Positions 5,959 through 13,656 of a stretch of DNA of 16,227 bases are shown here, in pieces; the first letter of the stretch is position 1; each line of letters starts with the position of its first letter. The notes beneath the pieces are model-generated. The model worked only from the letters and a program-made list of their open reading frames with translations. It had not been told where the DNA came from and made no database searches. The DNA lies in contig JANXZT010000344.1 of assembly GCA_025355395.1 (NCBI GenBank), positions 1 through 16,227 on the forward strand, read 5' to 3'. The DNA is from Betaproteobacteria bacterium. Lineage in GTDB: Bacteria > Pseudomonadota > Gammaproteobacteria > Burkholderiales > Casimicrobiaceae. Position numbers and translations under genes: made by a program.

Positions 5959-7994
5959 TTCTTGCTCCCGACGACAGCGTTCGCGCGCCTCCCGCGGCCG
6001 ATCCCGCGCTCGCCGCCACCTTCAGCGAAGGCGGCGCGGTCGCACGGACCCTCGCGGGGTTTCGCTTTCGTCCGCAACAGCTCGCGATGGCGGAGGCCGT
6101 CGCATACGCCATCGCCAACCGCAGCGCGCTGATCGCCGAAGCGGGCACAGGCACTGGCAAAACGTTCGCCTACCTCGTGCCGGCACTCCTGTCCGGCGGC
6201 AAGGTGATCGTTTCCACCGGCACCAAGACGCTCCAGGACCAGCTCTTCCAGCGTGATCTGCCGTTCGTGCGCGCCGCACTCGGGGTGCCGGTGACCTTGG
6301 CACTCCTCAAGGGCCGCGCCAATTATGTTTGTCATCATTACCTCGCCCGCACGGCGGCGGATGGCCGGCTTCCGACCCGCGACGATGCGCGACATCTGCG
6401 CAAGATCGTGTCCTTTGCCAAAAGCAGCACTACGGGAGATCGCGGCGAGTTGGCCGACGTGCCCGAGCGCGCGACCATCTGGCCGCTCGTCACCTCGACG
6501 CGCGACAATTGCCTGGGCGCCGAGTGCGCCTTTCATGCCGACTGCTTTGTACTGAAAGCGCGCAAGGCGGCGCTCGAGGCGGATGTGGTGGTGGTAAACC
6601 ATCATCTTTTCTTCGCCGACGTGATGCTGCGCGACGAAGGGCTTGCCGAGCTGCTGCCGGCATGCGATACGGTGATCCTCGACGAGGCGCACCAACTGCC
6701 CGACACCGCCACATTATTTTTCGGTGAACACGTCACGGGCGGCCAGCTCGCCGATCTTGCGCGCGATGCCGAAGTGGCCGCGCGTACCGAAGCGCGCGAA
6801 GTGACGGAGTTGCCGGATGCGGTTGCAGGCATCACCCCGGCGCTGCGCAAGTTGCGACTCGCGGCGGGTGAGTTCCCGGGCAAGATGACCCAGGCGCTGG
6901 CGGTGGCCCGGCCGGGCTTCCGGGAAGCCCTGAATGCGCTGGCCGCGACGCTGGATCGTCTCGCAACCGAGCTCGGGCTCTTTGCCGAGCGCAGCGAAGC
7001 ACTCGGGCAATGCGCGAGGCGCGCCGGGGAAGCAAGCGCCATGGTCGTGCGCTGGCGCGACGGAGTCGACACCGAGTACGTAGGCGACGACGCGCCGGCC
7101 TGGATCCGCTGGGTCGATGTAACGCCCGCCGGCTGGCAACTGCATGCCTCGCCGCTTTCCGTTGCCAGCATCTTTTCGAAACAGGTGGAAACTTCGGGCC
7201 GCGCCTGGATCTTCACTTCAGCAACCTTGGCGGTCGGTCGCGATTTTTCGTTGTATCAGCGCGAACTCGGGCTCGACACCTCGGCCACCGGTTGCTGGGA
7301 TAGTCCGTTCGATTATGCGTCGCAGGGTCTGTTATATGTGCCGCGCGATCTTCCTCCGCCGAACTCCCGCGAGCATACCGAGGCGGTGGTCGAGGCCGCG
7401 CTTCCAGTGCTGAAGGCAAGCGGCGGGCGCGCCTTCCTGTTGTTCACCACGTTACGCGCACTCACCGCTGCACGCGAAATGCTCGCTGCGGCGATGGAGC
7501 GCGAAGGCGTCTGCTGGCCGCTTCTGGTGCAGGGTGAAGGCTCGCGCAGCGAACTGCTCACCCGTTTTCGCGAGCTCGGCAATGCGGTGCTGCTCGGAAG
7601 CCAGAGCTTCTGGGAGGGCGTGGATGTGCCTGGCAACGCGCTGTCGGTCGTGGTGATCGACAAGCTACCCTTCGCCCCGCCCGACGATCCCCTGTTGGCG
7701 GCGCGGCTCGAGCATCTGCGCGCAGGCGGTGGCAATCCTTTTTTCGACTACCAGTTGCCGCAGGCCGTGATTAGCCTGAAGCAGGGCGCCGGGCGGCTCA
7801 TTCGAACCGAAACCGATCGCGGAGTATTGATGCTCTGCGATCCGCGGCTGGTCGACAAGCCCTACGGCAAGCGCATCTGGAAAAGCCTGCCGCCGATGCG
7901 CCGGACGCGGGAGCTCGCGGACGTGCAGGAGTTTTTTGCGTCACCCGACTACCAGAATTTCCACCACGCGCGCGAGGACGCCCCGGCGAAGTAG
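5955..7994 (+). CDS. yoaA: YoaA/DinG-type ATP-dependent DNA helicase with Fe-S cluster (non-ATG start proposed)
   Basis: An XPD-like superfamily 2 helicase, 5'-3' polarity expected from the family, linked to repair of damaged or stalled replication forks. With the proposed start it has 679 residues. Visible are Walker A GTGTGKT (64-70), the four Fe-S cysteines C126, C186, C191 and C197, VVNHHLFFADV, and the DEAH box at 243-246. Near the C-terminus are FTSATLAVG, SFWEGVDVPG, VIDKLPFAPPDDPLL and QGAGRLIR (about 610-617). The passage DNCLGAECAFHADCFVLKAR closely resembles E. coli YoaA. The first ATG (6087) would remove FSEGG and GFRFRPQQ, the conserved N-terminus with the Q-motif. Between there and the upstream frame only CTG (5955) or ATT (5958) can serve as start; CTG overlaps the previous stop as CTGA. 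The 3' end overlaps bamD on the other strand by 46 bases. Confidence 0.85.
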   Translation: MILAPDDSVRAPPAADPALAATFSEGGAVARTLAGFRFRPQQLAMAEAVAYAIANRSALIAEAGTGTGKTFAYLVPALLSGGKVIVSTGTKTLQDQLFQRDLPFVRAALGVPVTLALLKGRANYVCHHYLARTAADGRLPTRDDARHLRKIVSFAKSSTTGDRGELADVPERATIWPLVTSTRDNCLGAECAFHADCFVLKARKAALEADVVVVNHHLFFADVMLRDEGLAELLPACDTVILDEAHQLPDTATLFFGEHVTGGQLADLARDAEVAARTEAREVTELPDAVAGITPALRKLRLAAGEFPGKMTQALAVARPGFREALNALAATLDRLATELGLFAERSEALGQCARRAGEASAMVVRWRDGVDTEYVGDDAPAWIRWVDVTPAGWQLHASPLSVASIFSKQVETSGRAWIFTSATLAVGRDFSLYQRELGLDTSATGCWDSPFDYASQGLLYVPRDLPPPNSREHTEAVVEAALPVLKASGGRAFLLFTTLRALTAAREMLAAAMEREGVCWPLLVQGEGSRSELLTRFRELGNAVLLGSQSFWEGVDVPGNALSVVVIDKLPFAPPDDPLLAARLEHLRAGGGNPFFDYQLPQAVISLKQGAGRLIRTETDRGVLMLCDPRLVDKPYGKRIWKSLPPMRRTRELADVQEFFASPDYQNFHHAREDAPAK

Positions 7995-8788
7995 CGGCTG
8001 CCGGGAAAGGTCGCGCGCATGACGCGCTCGGCATCGTCGCGAAGCGAGGTGAGCCCGAGCTGCTCGTAGCTTCGCATCAGAAGGTCGAGCGCATCTTCGT
8101 TGGCAGGCGTGCGCGGATAGTTGGTGATCGCAAGTTGCGCGCGATTGGCCGCCGCCACATACGCGCCGCGATTATAGTAATAGCGTCCCACCTTCACTTC
8201 GTAGAGCGCCAGCGAATTGGTAAGGTAGCGCATGCGGCTGTCCGAATCCTGCGCGTAGCGGCTCTGCGGAAACTTGGTCACGAGCTCCTTGAACGCCTCG
8301 TAGGACTCGCGCATGCCCTTCGGCTCGCGCTCCGAAAGATCCACCTCGTAGAGGTAACCCAGCAGCCCCTGGTCCTCGCGGAAGTTGACAAGGCCTTTGA
8401 GGTAGTACGCGTAATCGACGCTGGGATTGTTCGGGTACGTGCGGATAAAGCGGTCGCACGCGGCGACCGCGGCCACGGGCTCCTGCGATCGATAGCTCGC
8501 GTAGGCGGATTCAAGGATTGCCTGCTGCGCCAGACGGCCATACGGAAAGCGCGATTCGAGTGTCTCGAAGAGCTTGATCGAGCGCGTATAATTTCCGTCG
8601 ACCATCGCGTCGTGCGCCTCCTTGTAAAGACGCTCGGCATTCCATCCCGCCGTTTCGTCCTTCACCTCGGGCAACAGGCCGCAACCACCCAGCGCGGCTG
8701 CAAACAAGAGCGCCAGGCACCAGCCGGCAATCCCGGTGCGGCGTGCCGCGCGGGGCAAATTCAGTGCATTCATTGGTGATGCGAACAT
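7949..8788 (-). CDS. bamD: Outer-membrane assembly lipoprotein BamD
   Basis: BamD is the essential lipoprotein of the BAM complex that inserts beta-barrel proteins into the outer membrane. The 279-residue product has a lipoprotein signal peptide with lipobox LGGC, the lipidated Cys being residue 36. Tetratricopeptide-type helical repeats follow: WNAERLYKEAHDAMVDGNY, then FETLESRFPYGRLAQQ, then CDRFIRTYPNNPSVDYAYY with LKGL and FKELVTKFPQSRYAQD. All of these are BamD hallmarks. ATG 8788 is preferred over the in-frame ATG at 8773 because GGAG lies 10 bases upstream of it. The gene is divergent from rluD, as in many proteobacteria, and its TAG stop lies inside the 3' end of the helicase gene, a 46-base tail-to-tail overlap. 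Confidence 0.95.
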   Translation of the reverse strand: MFASPMNALNLPRAARRTGIAGWCLALLFAAALGGCGLLPEVKDETAGWNAERLYKEAHDAMVDGNYTRSIKLFETLESRFPYGRLAQQAILESAYASYRSQEPVAAVAACDRFIRTYPNNPSVDYAYYLKGLVNFREDQGLLGYLYEVDLSEREPKGMRESYEAFKELVTKFPQSRYAQDSDSRMRYLTNSLALYEVKVGRYYYNRGAYVAAANRAQLAITNYPRTPANEDALDLLMRSYEQLGLTSLRDDAERVMRATFPGSRYFAGASSRAWWKFW

Positions 8789-8816
8789 GCGTCACTCACT
8801 CCGGAAACTTGGGCCG

Positions 8817-8822
8817 ATTATA
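8817..8822 (-). promoter_or_regulatory. Candidate -10 element of the bamD promoter
   Basis: On the minus strand this reads TATAAT, 28 bases from the bamD ATG, which would give a leader of only about 20 bases. No good -35 lies 16-18 bases upstream, so the call rests on the perfect hexamer and its position. Confidence 0.45.
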
Positions 8823-8848
8823 ACCGAGCACCTCGAAGGCGTTGCCTG

Positions 8849-8878
8849 TTGACGCAACCCTCATTGATGCAACCCTAT
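8849..8878. repeat. Tandem 15-base direct repeat at the rluD start
   Basis: TTGACGCAACCCTCA (8849-8863) is followed directly by TTGATGCAACCCTAT (8864-8878), identical at 12 of 15 positions. The second copy runs into the rluD ATG. It may be a simple slippage duplication or two halves of an operator; nothing in the sequence decides between these. Confidence 0.45.
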
Positions 8879-9929
8879 GGCATCCGCCAATCCTCCTGCA
8901 CCGGAACGAGATTCATGGCCGCATGAGCGTCCCGATGCCGCACCGCGGGTCTATCACCTTCAACTGCCGCCCGATGCTTTCGGCCTGCGTTTCGATCAGG
9001 CGCTGGCGCGAAGTCTCCCCGATTATTCCCGCAGTCGCTTGAGGGCCTGGATCGATGACGGGCGCGTCACCGTGGATGGCAACACGGCCAATGCGCGCTA
9101 CAAGGTCCGGGGGGGCGAAGCGGTCGTGGTGCGCGCCAAGCCCGATCCGCAGGAAAACGCCTACGCACCGCAAGCCATCGCACTTCGCATCGTGCACGAG
9201 GATGACGTGCTGCTCGTGATCGACAAGCCCGCGGGTCTGGTCGTTCATCCGGGAAGCGGCAATTGGGAGGGCACGTTGCTCAACGCCCTCCTGCATCACG
9301 CGCCGGCATTGGCCGCAGTGCCGCGCGCCGGCATCGTGCATCGGCTGGACAAGGATACGAGCGGCCTTCTGGTCGTCGCCAAGACACTCACCGCCCAAAC
9401 CCTGCTCATTCGCCAATTGCAGGCGCGCACGGTGCATCGTGAATACCTCGCGCTTGTGAACGGCGACGTGCATCGCGACGGAAGTGTGGATGCGCCGATC
9501 GGGCGCCATCCGACGCGCCGGACCACGATGGCGGTGGTGGCCACGGGCAAGCCCGCGCGTACGCATTACCGCGTGGTCGAGCGCTTGCACTTGGCGACAC
9601 TGCTCGAATGCCGCCTCGAAACCGGGCGCACGCATCAGATCCGCGTGCATCTCGCGTCGATCGGCCACCCGCTGATCGGCGACCCGGCTTATGGCCGCAA
9701 GCGACCATTGGGCCCCCTTGGCGCTGCGGGCCGTCCCCCGCGGGGGAGCGAGCGCCTTGGGAGCGGCCCGGCGGCGCTCACCATCGCTTTCACGCGGCAG
9801 GCGCTACATGCGGCCCGGCTCGGCCTTGCCCATCCTCTCACCGGCGCCTCATTGCAATGGAGCGCGCCGTTGCCCGATGATTTTTCGGCGCTGCTCGAGC
9901 GCTTGCGGGCGCAGGCGACCTCTTACTGA
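8877..9929 (+). CDS. rluD: 23S rRNA pseudouridine synthase, RluD family
   Basis: RluD converts uridines of helix 69 of 23S rRNA (1911/1915/1917 in E. coli) to pseudouridine. The 350-residue product has an N-terminal S4 RNA-binding domain (about 37-85: LRFDQALA, SRSRLRAWIDDGRV) and IDKPAGLVVHPG. The catalytic motif HRLDKDTSG contains Asp158. Also present are the RTHQIRVHLASIGHPLIGD segment and a C-terminal FTRQALHAARLGLAHP. The start is ATG 8877: an in-frame TGA lies just upstream at 8865. It is about 25 residues longer than the E. coli enzyme, partly because of an extra Gly/Pro/Arg-rich stretch at about residues 278-298, after GDPAYGRKRP. That stretch is encoded by a palindrome-rich GC block and looks inserted between two conserved motifs. 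RluD rather than RluC is supported by the bamD and pgeF neighbours. Confidence 0.93.
   Translation: MASANPPAPERDSWPHERPDAAPRVYHLQLPPDAFGLRFDQALARSLPDYSRSRLRAWIDDGRVTVDGNTANARYKVRGGEAVVVRAKPDPQENAYAPQAIALRIVHEDDVLLVIDKPAGLVVHPGSGNWEGTLLNALLHHAPALAAVPRAGIVHRLDKDTSGLLVVAKTLTAQTLLIRQLQARTVHREYLALVNGDVHRDGSVDAPIGRHPTRRTTMAVVATGKPARTHYRVVERLHLATLLECRLETGRTHQIRVHLASIGHPLIGDPAYGRKRPLGPLGAAGRPPRGSERLGSGPAALTIAFTRQALHAARLGLAHPLTGASLQWSAPLPDDFSALLERLRAQATSY
9710..9769. repeat. GC-rich imperfect palindrome inside the rluD reading frame
   Basis: A perfect 14-base palindrome, TCCCCCGCGGGGGA (9734-9747), is flanked by imperfect complementary arms: GGGCC...GGCGCT (9710-9724) against AGCGCC...GGCCC (9751-9769). 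It codes for the unusual LGPLGAAGRPPRGSERLGSG segment and keeps the frame open. It resembles the REP-type GC-rich repeats common in betaproteobacterial genomes, here residing within a gene. The total copy number in the genome cannot be seen from here. Confidence 0.5.
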
Positions 9930-9966
9930 GGATTACAAAATTCGTGACGCAGAAAATCTGGATATC

Positions 9967-10040
9967 GTCGTTCCCGCGAAGGCTAAGGACCCAGGGGCGT
10001 CCTTCGAAAGACGGTGGGCTCCCGCCTTCGCGGGAACGAC
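9967..10040. repeat. REP-like inverted repeat between rluD and pgeF
   Basis: GTCGTTCCCGCGAAGGC (9967-9983) is the exact reverse complement of 10024-10040: a 17-base perfect arm pair enclosing 40 bases. The interior contains a second small hairpin (AAGGAC with GTCCTT). GTCRTTCCCGCG ends are typical of dispersed REP/BIME-type repeats in proteobacteria. It starts 38 bases after the rluD stop and ends 45 bases before pgeF. As RNA it would form a strong stem that may attenuate read-through or protect the rluD message; no T-tract follows. Confidence 0.7.
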
Positions 10041-10085
10041 AGGAGTCTTGCGGCGGCTGTCACTCATTTCGGTAATCACCAATAA

Positions 10086-10871
10086 ATGACCACCGCGGAT
10101 ACGCTTCCCGTGCGCATTGCGGAAGCCGGCCTTGACTGGATCGTGCCGAATTGGGCGGTGCCCCCTGCGGTACATGCGCTCGTCACGACCCGCAGTGGTG
10201 GCGTGTCGATTGGCGCGCGCCGCACGATGGATCTCGGCGGCGCGGAAAGCAGTGATGAAGCAGTCGCAGAAAATCGCCGACGGCTGTGTCGTTTTCTGCC
10301 CGGCGATCCACACTGGCTGCGGCAGGTGCACGGCGCGGAAGTGGCCGTGCTCGATGCGACCTCCCCCGCCACCGCGTGGCCGTGCGCCGACGCCGCGGTG
10401 ACCCGAACACCGGATGTCGTCTGCGCCGTGCGGATCGCCGATTGCCTGCCGGTATTCCTGGCCGATGCGCGTGGCAACACGGTCGCGGTCGCGCATGCCG
10501 GATGGCGCGGCCTGGCTGCAGGCGTGCTCACGACAACGCTCGCCACGATGGAGCGCCTTGGCAGCGGGCCGGAGCGGCTGGTGGCGTGGCTGGGTCCGGC
10601 CATCGGGCCCGCAGCGTTCGAGGTCGGGCCGGAAGTGCGCGACGCATTTTGCATGCGCAACGACGCGGCGTTGACCTGTTTTACGCCGGGCCGCGAGGGT
10701 AAGTGGCATGCCGATCTTTACGCCCTCGCGGCGCTGCAACTGCACGAAGCCGGGGTGCGCACCGCGAACGGCGGCGGCTTGTGCACTCATGCCGACGCCA
10801 GCCGGTTCTTTTCCTATCGGCGCGAGCGCGACACCGGACGGATGGCGGCCCTCATCTGGCTCTCGTCCTGA
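10086..10871 (+). CDS. pgeF: Peptidoglycan editing factor PgeF (YfiH/laccase-domain family)
   Basis: A 261-residue Cu/Zn-dependent protein of the multicopper-polyphenol-oxidase-like (YfiH) family. The E. coli member clears L-Ser-containing muropeptide precursors so that only L-Ala enters peptidoglycan. Family motifs are all present: TTRSGGVS, LRQVHGAEV, RIADCLPV, AHAGWRGLAAGV, GPAIGPAAFEVG, and at the C-terminus CTHADASRFFSYRRE with TGRMAALIWL. The three conserved metal ligands correspond to His82, Cys120 and His137. The rluD-pgeF order is ancient and conserved. No ribosome-binding site is evident before ATG 10086, and a REP-like stem separates it from rluD, so it may depend on read-through. 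Confidence 0.93.
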   Translation: MTTADTLPVRIAEAGLDWIVPNWAVPPAVHALVTTRSGGVSIGARRTMDLGGAESSDEAVAENRRRLCRFLPGDPHWLRQVHGAEVAVLDATSPATAWPCADAAVTRTPDVVCAVRIADCLPVFLADARGNTVAVAHAGWRGLAAGVLTTTLATMERLGSGPERLVAWLGPAIGPAAFEVGPEVRDAFCMRNDAALTCFTPGREGKWHADLYALAALQLHEAGVRTANGGGLCTHADASRFFSYRRERDTGRMAALIWLSS

Positions 10872-10895
10872 CCCGCATGCCCGGCTGCGTATAAT
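10868..10895 (+). promoter_or_regulatory. Sigma70-type promoter before the ZIP-phaC pair
   Basis: A perfect TATAAT (10890-10895) lies 16 bases after CTGACC (10868-10873, four of six matches to TTGACA). The -35 overlaps the pgeF stop codon. Transcription would start near 10902, about 60 bases before the TTG start of the metal transporter, so ZIP and phaC could form a unit separate from rluD-pgeF. Confidence 0.55.
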
Positions 10896-10961
10896 GCAGA
10901 GCACTTCCCCGGCGCGCCGGAATCGTTCGGAATCGCGCCACAACGTTCACGCGCTCCGCCG

Positions 10962-11768
10962 TTGACGCCCCTTTCCGCCACTATCCTTGCCTGCCTCGCC
11001 GGCGGTGTGCTCGCCATCGTGGCTGCCGCGGGAACGCTGGCGCTCCAGCCGTCCCACATCGGCCGCCTGGTGAGCTTCGCCGTGGGCGCGTTGCTGGGAG
11101 CGGTGTTTCTCGAGCTCCTGCCCCATGCGCTGGAAGCCGGCGCGCCCGAGCGCGTCATGATGACCGTCCTCGCCGGCCTGCTGGCTTTTTTCCTGCTTGA
11201 AAAGCTCGTGCTCTGGCGGCACAGCCACGACCACCAGGGCGATGCGCGGGACGGGGCGGCAGCGGGGGTCGGTCACAACCATGGCTACACGCAGGTTGCC
11301 GGCGAAGACAACGACTTTGGCCGGTCGGGGCTCATGATCCTCATCGGCAACAGCGTCCACAATTTTTGCGACGGCATTGTGATCGCGGCATCGTTCCTTG
11401 CCAATCCGGCGCTAGGGGTTGCCACCACCGTCGCCATCATCGCGCATGCCATTCCGCAGCAGGTAGGCGATTTCGCGGTGCTTCTGCATTCGGGGTACCG
11501 GCGGCGCAAGGCTTTCGCGTTCAATGTCGCGACCGGGCTCGCGACATTGGTAGGTGGCGTGGCCGGCTATTTTTCCCTCGCTGACATGCAGCAGCTATTG
11601 CCGACAGTCCTCGCGATTGCAGCCGCGAGCCTCCTTTATGTGGCGGTCGCCGATCTCATCCCCAGCCTGCACCGCCGCCCGGAGCCCCTCGAGACCGCCA
11701 AGCAACTCGTTCTCATCGCCCTGGGCATCGCCATCATCGCGACCGTTCGTGCCCTGCTCCATGAATGA
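10962..11768 (+). CDS. ZIP-family divalent metal transporter
   Basis: A 268-residue polytopic inner-membrane protein of the ZIP (zinc/iron permease) family, which brings Zn2+ or related cations into the cytoplasm. Hydrophobic segments occur at about 5-28, 35-55, 65-85, 123-147, 152-176, 187-206, 211-231 and 247-265. A His-rich cytosolic loop (HSHDHQ, GHNHGY) lies between the third and fourth. The fourth carries the metal motif HNFCDG (His133, Asn134, Asp137). The fifth has His162 in HAIPQQVGD, where many relatives have HEIP or HNIPEG; Ala163 and Gln166/167 are therefore unusual at the metal site. The start is TTG 10962: the frame is open upstream but contains no ATG or GTG, and this start gives a sensible first membrane helix. 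The last 8 bases overlap phaC, implying coupled translation. Substrate is not determined. Confidence 0.85.
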   Translation: MTPLSATILACLAGGVLAIVAAAGTLALQPSHIGRLVSFAVGALLGAVFLELLPHALEAGAPERVMMTVLAGLLAFFLLEKLVLWRHSHDHQGDARDGAAAGVGHNHGYTQVAGEDNDFGRSGLMILIGNSVHNFCDGIVIAASFLANPALGVATTVAIIAHAIPQQVGDFAVLLHSGYRRRKAFAFNVATGLATLVGGVAGYFSLADMQQLLPTVLAIAAASLLYVAVADLIPSLHRRPEPLETAKQLVLIALGIAIIATVRALLHE

Positions 11769-13542
11769 CGTTTCCACTGATCGGTTGCACGCCTGGCTCG
11801 ACCTCGCGTCGGCGTGGGGTGAGATCGGCACGCAGTGGACCCATTGGTGGACTCACACTGGTGCCGGCAGCGCCGCAGCGGCGCCGTCTCCGGCCCCTGG
11901 TGACTCCTTCCACGCCGCGCCGCGCGCCGCCGAACTCGCGACGCAGTCGCAGGCGATAGCCGCACTCACCGCACGCTATCAGCCGCGCTTCCAGGCGTTA
12001 TGGACGGCGGCACAGCAGGCACTGTTGAATCCCGCGGCAGCGCAGATGCTGCCCGTGATCGCGGAGCCTTCTGCCGGCGATCGACGCTTCAGCGCTCCCG
12101 AGTGGAGCACCCTGCCCTATTTTGCGCTGTTGAAGCAGCATTATCTGTTGACGGCGGAGTATCTGAAGCAACTCGCCACTCTTGTGCCGCTGCCCGAGCA
12201 GGACCAACGCCGCGTGCGCTTCATCACCCGGCAACTCGTCGATGCGATGGCGCCATCGAACTTCGCGGCAACCAACCCCGAGGTCTGGAAGCGGGCACTG
12301 GCAAGCGACGGCGCAAGCCTCGTGCGGGGGCTGGAGAACCTGGTCGCCGATGCGCGCAAGGGCCGGATCTCGATGACCGACGAGCAGGCGTTCGGCCTCG
12401 GGCGCAACCTCGCCCTCACCCCAGGCGACGTGGTGTATCGCAACGAACTGATCGAGCTTATCCAGTACCGGCCCACCACCAAGCGGGTGGGAAGCGTGCC
12501 GCTACTCATCACGCCGCCTTGCATCAACAAGTACTACGTCCTCGATCTGCAGCCCGATAACTCGTTCGTGCGCTGGGCCGTGGCGCAGGGCCACACCGTA
12601 TTCATGATTTCGTGGCGCAACATTCCGGCGGAATTGGGCCATCTCACCTGGGATGACTATGTCGATCAGGGCGTGCTGGCGGCGCTCGAGGTGGTCAAGG
12701 CCGTCACCCGCAGCGACACCGTCAACATGCTTGGGTTTTGCGTGGGCGGCACGATCCTCGGCTGCGCCCTCGCGGTGCTGGCGGCGCGGGGCGATCGCAG
12801 CGTGGCGAGCGCAACGTTGCTCACGACCCTGCTCGACTACAGCGATCCCGGCGAGATCGGCGTGTATGTCTCGCGCGAATTCCTCGCGGCGCGCGAGCCC
12901 GCGCTGATGAGTGGGCAAAGGGTTCACGGCGGCGAGCTCGCGACGGCATTTGCAAGCCTTCGCGCCAACGAGCTGGTATGGAATTACGTCGTCAACAACT
13001 ACCTGAAGGGCGAGACGCCGCCGGCCTTCGACCTGCTCTACTGGAACGGCGATTCCTCCAACCTGCCCGGCCCCATGTACGTGTATTACCTGAAGAACAT
13101 GTATCTCGACAACCGGCTGCGCCAGCCGGGTGCGCTCTCGATCCTGGGCGAAGCCGTCGACCTGGGGCGCATCAACGTGCCGACCTACGTTTATGCCTCA
13201 CGCGATGACCATATCGTCCCGTGGCCCTCCGCCTATCGGACCACCTCCCTCGTGGGCGGCGAATGTACATTCGTGATGGGCGCTTCGGGGCACATTGCGG
13301 GGGTGATCAATCCGCCGGGGAAGAATCGTCGCAACTACTGGACCAACGATTCCGTCGGCGAGGATCCGGAAGCGTGGCTCGCAGGCGCGCAATCCCTGCC
13401 CGGAAGCTGGTGGCCCCATTGGGGCGCATGGCTTGCGATCCGCGCCGGCAGCCAGAAAGCGGCACCGCACGCGGCGGGGAACACGCGCTACAAACCCATC
13501 GAGCCCGCGCCGGGTAGCTACGTGAAGGCGACCGCCGCTTAA
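11761..13542 (+). CDS. phaC: Class I poly(3-hydroxyalkanoate) synthase PhaC
   Basis: PhaC polymerises (R)-3-hydroxyacyl-CoA into storage polyester on cytoplasmic granules. The 593-residue size and the single-gene form fit class I (C. necator enzyme 589). The lipase-like box GFCVGG holds the nucleophile Cys327. The remaining triad residues are Asp483 (SRDDHIVPW) and His511 (GASGHIAG). Other hallmarks are PPCINKYYVLDLQPDNSFVR, GHTVFMISWRNI, and NYWTND near the C-terminus, and the N-terminal PhaC domain (FAATNPEVWKRAL) is intact. The start is ATG 11761, overlapping the ZIP stop by 8 bases; the frame remains open upstream, but that is the ZIP gene read out of frame. A gap of 132 bases separates it from phaA. 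Confidence 0.96.
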   Translation: MNDVSTDRLHAWLDLASAWGEIGTQWTHWWTHTGAGSAAAAPSPAPGDSFHAAPRAAELATQSQAIAALTARYQPRFQALWTAAQQALLNPAAAQMLPVIAEPSAGDRRFSAPEWSTLPYFALLKQHYLLTAEYLKQLATLVPLPEQDQRRVRFITRQLVDAMAPSNFAATNPEVWKRALASDGASLVRGLENLVADARKGRISMTDEQAFGLGRNLALTPGDVVYRNELIELIQYRPTTKRVGSVPLLITPPCINKYYVLDLQPDNSFVRWAVAQGHTVFMISWRNIPAELGHLTWDDYVDQGVLAALEVVKAVTRSDTVNMLGFCVGGTILGCALAVLAARGDRSVASATLLTTLLDYSDPGEIGVYVSREFLAAREPALMSGQRVHGGELATAFASLRANELVWNYVVNNYLKGETPPAFDLLYWNGDSSNLPGPMYVYYLKNMYLDNRLRQPGALSILGEAVDLGRINVPTYVYASRDDHIVPWPSAYRTTSLVGGECTFVMGASGHIAGVINPPGKNRRNYWTNDSVGEDPEAWLAGAQSLPGSWWPHWGAWLAIRAGSQKAAPHAAGNTRYKPIEPAPGSYVKATAA

Positions 13543-13630
13543 GCACCGCGACACCGCTCCGCTCACTGTGCGAGCCGGTCAACGGGAGGACGCGACCTGG
13601 GCTAAGATGTGACGATATTCGCGACGCCAA

Positions 13631-13656
13631 GCGGCCTTTTGGCCGCGTGAGGCCAA
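13631..13656 (+). promoter_or_regulatory. Two mutually exclusive hairpins in the phaA leader
   Basis: GCGGCC (13631-13636) pairs with GGCCGC (13641-13646) across a TTTT loop. TTGGCC (13639-13644) pairs with GGCCAA (13651-13656). The GGCC at 13641-13644 is shared, so only one stem can form at a time. The second stem ends 7 bases before the phaA ribosome-binding site GGAG (13664-13667). A leader role is possible; no terminator T-tract is present. Confidence 0.3.

Noticed and set aside
5784..6695. A 303-codon minus-strand open frame opposite the helicase start
   Set aside because: It overlaps the helicase motifs and shows no recognisable protein features.
9933..10943. A 336-codon minus-strand open frame covering pgeF
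   Set aside because: It runs through the REP-like repeat and antisense to a complete pgeF.
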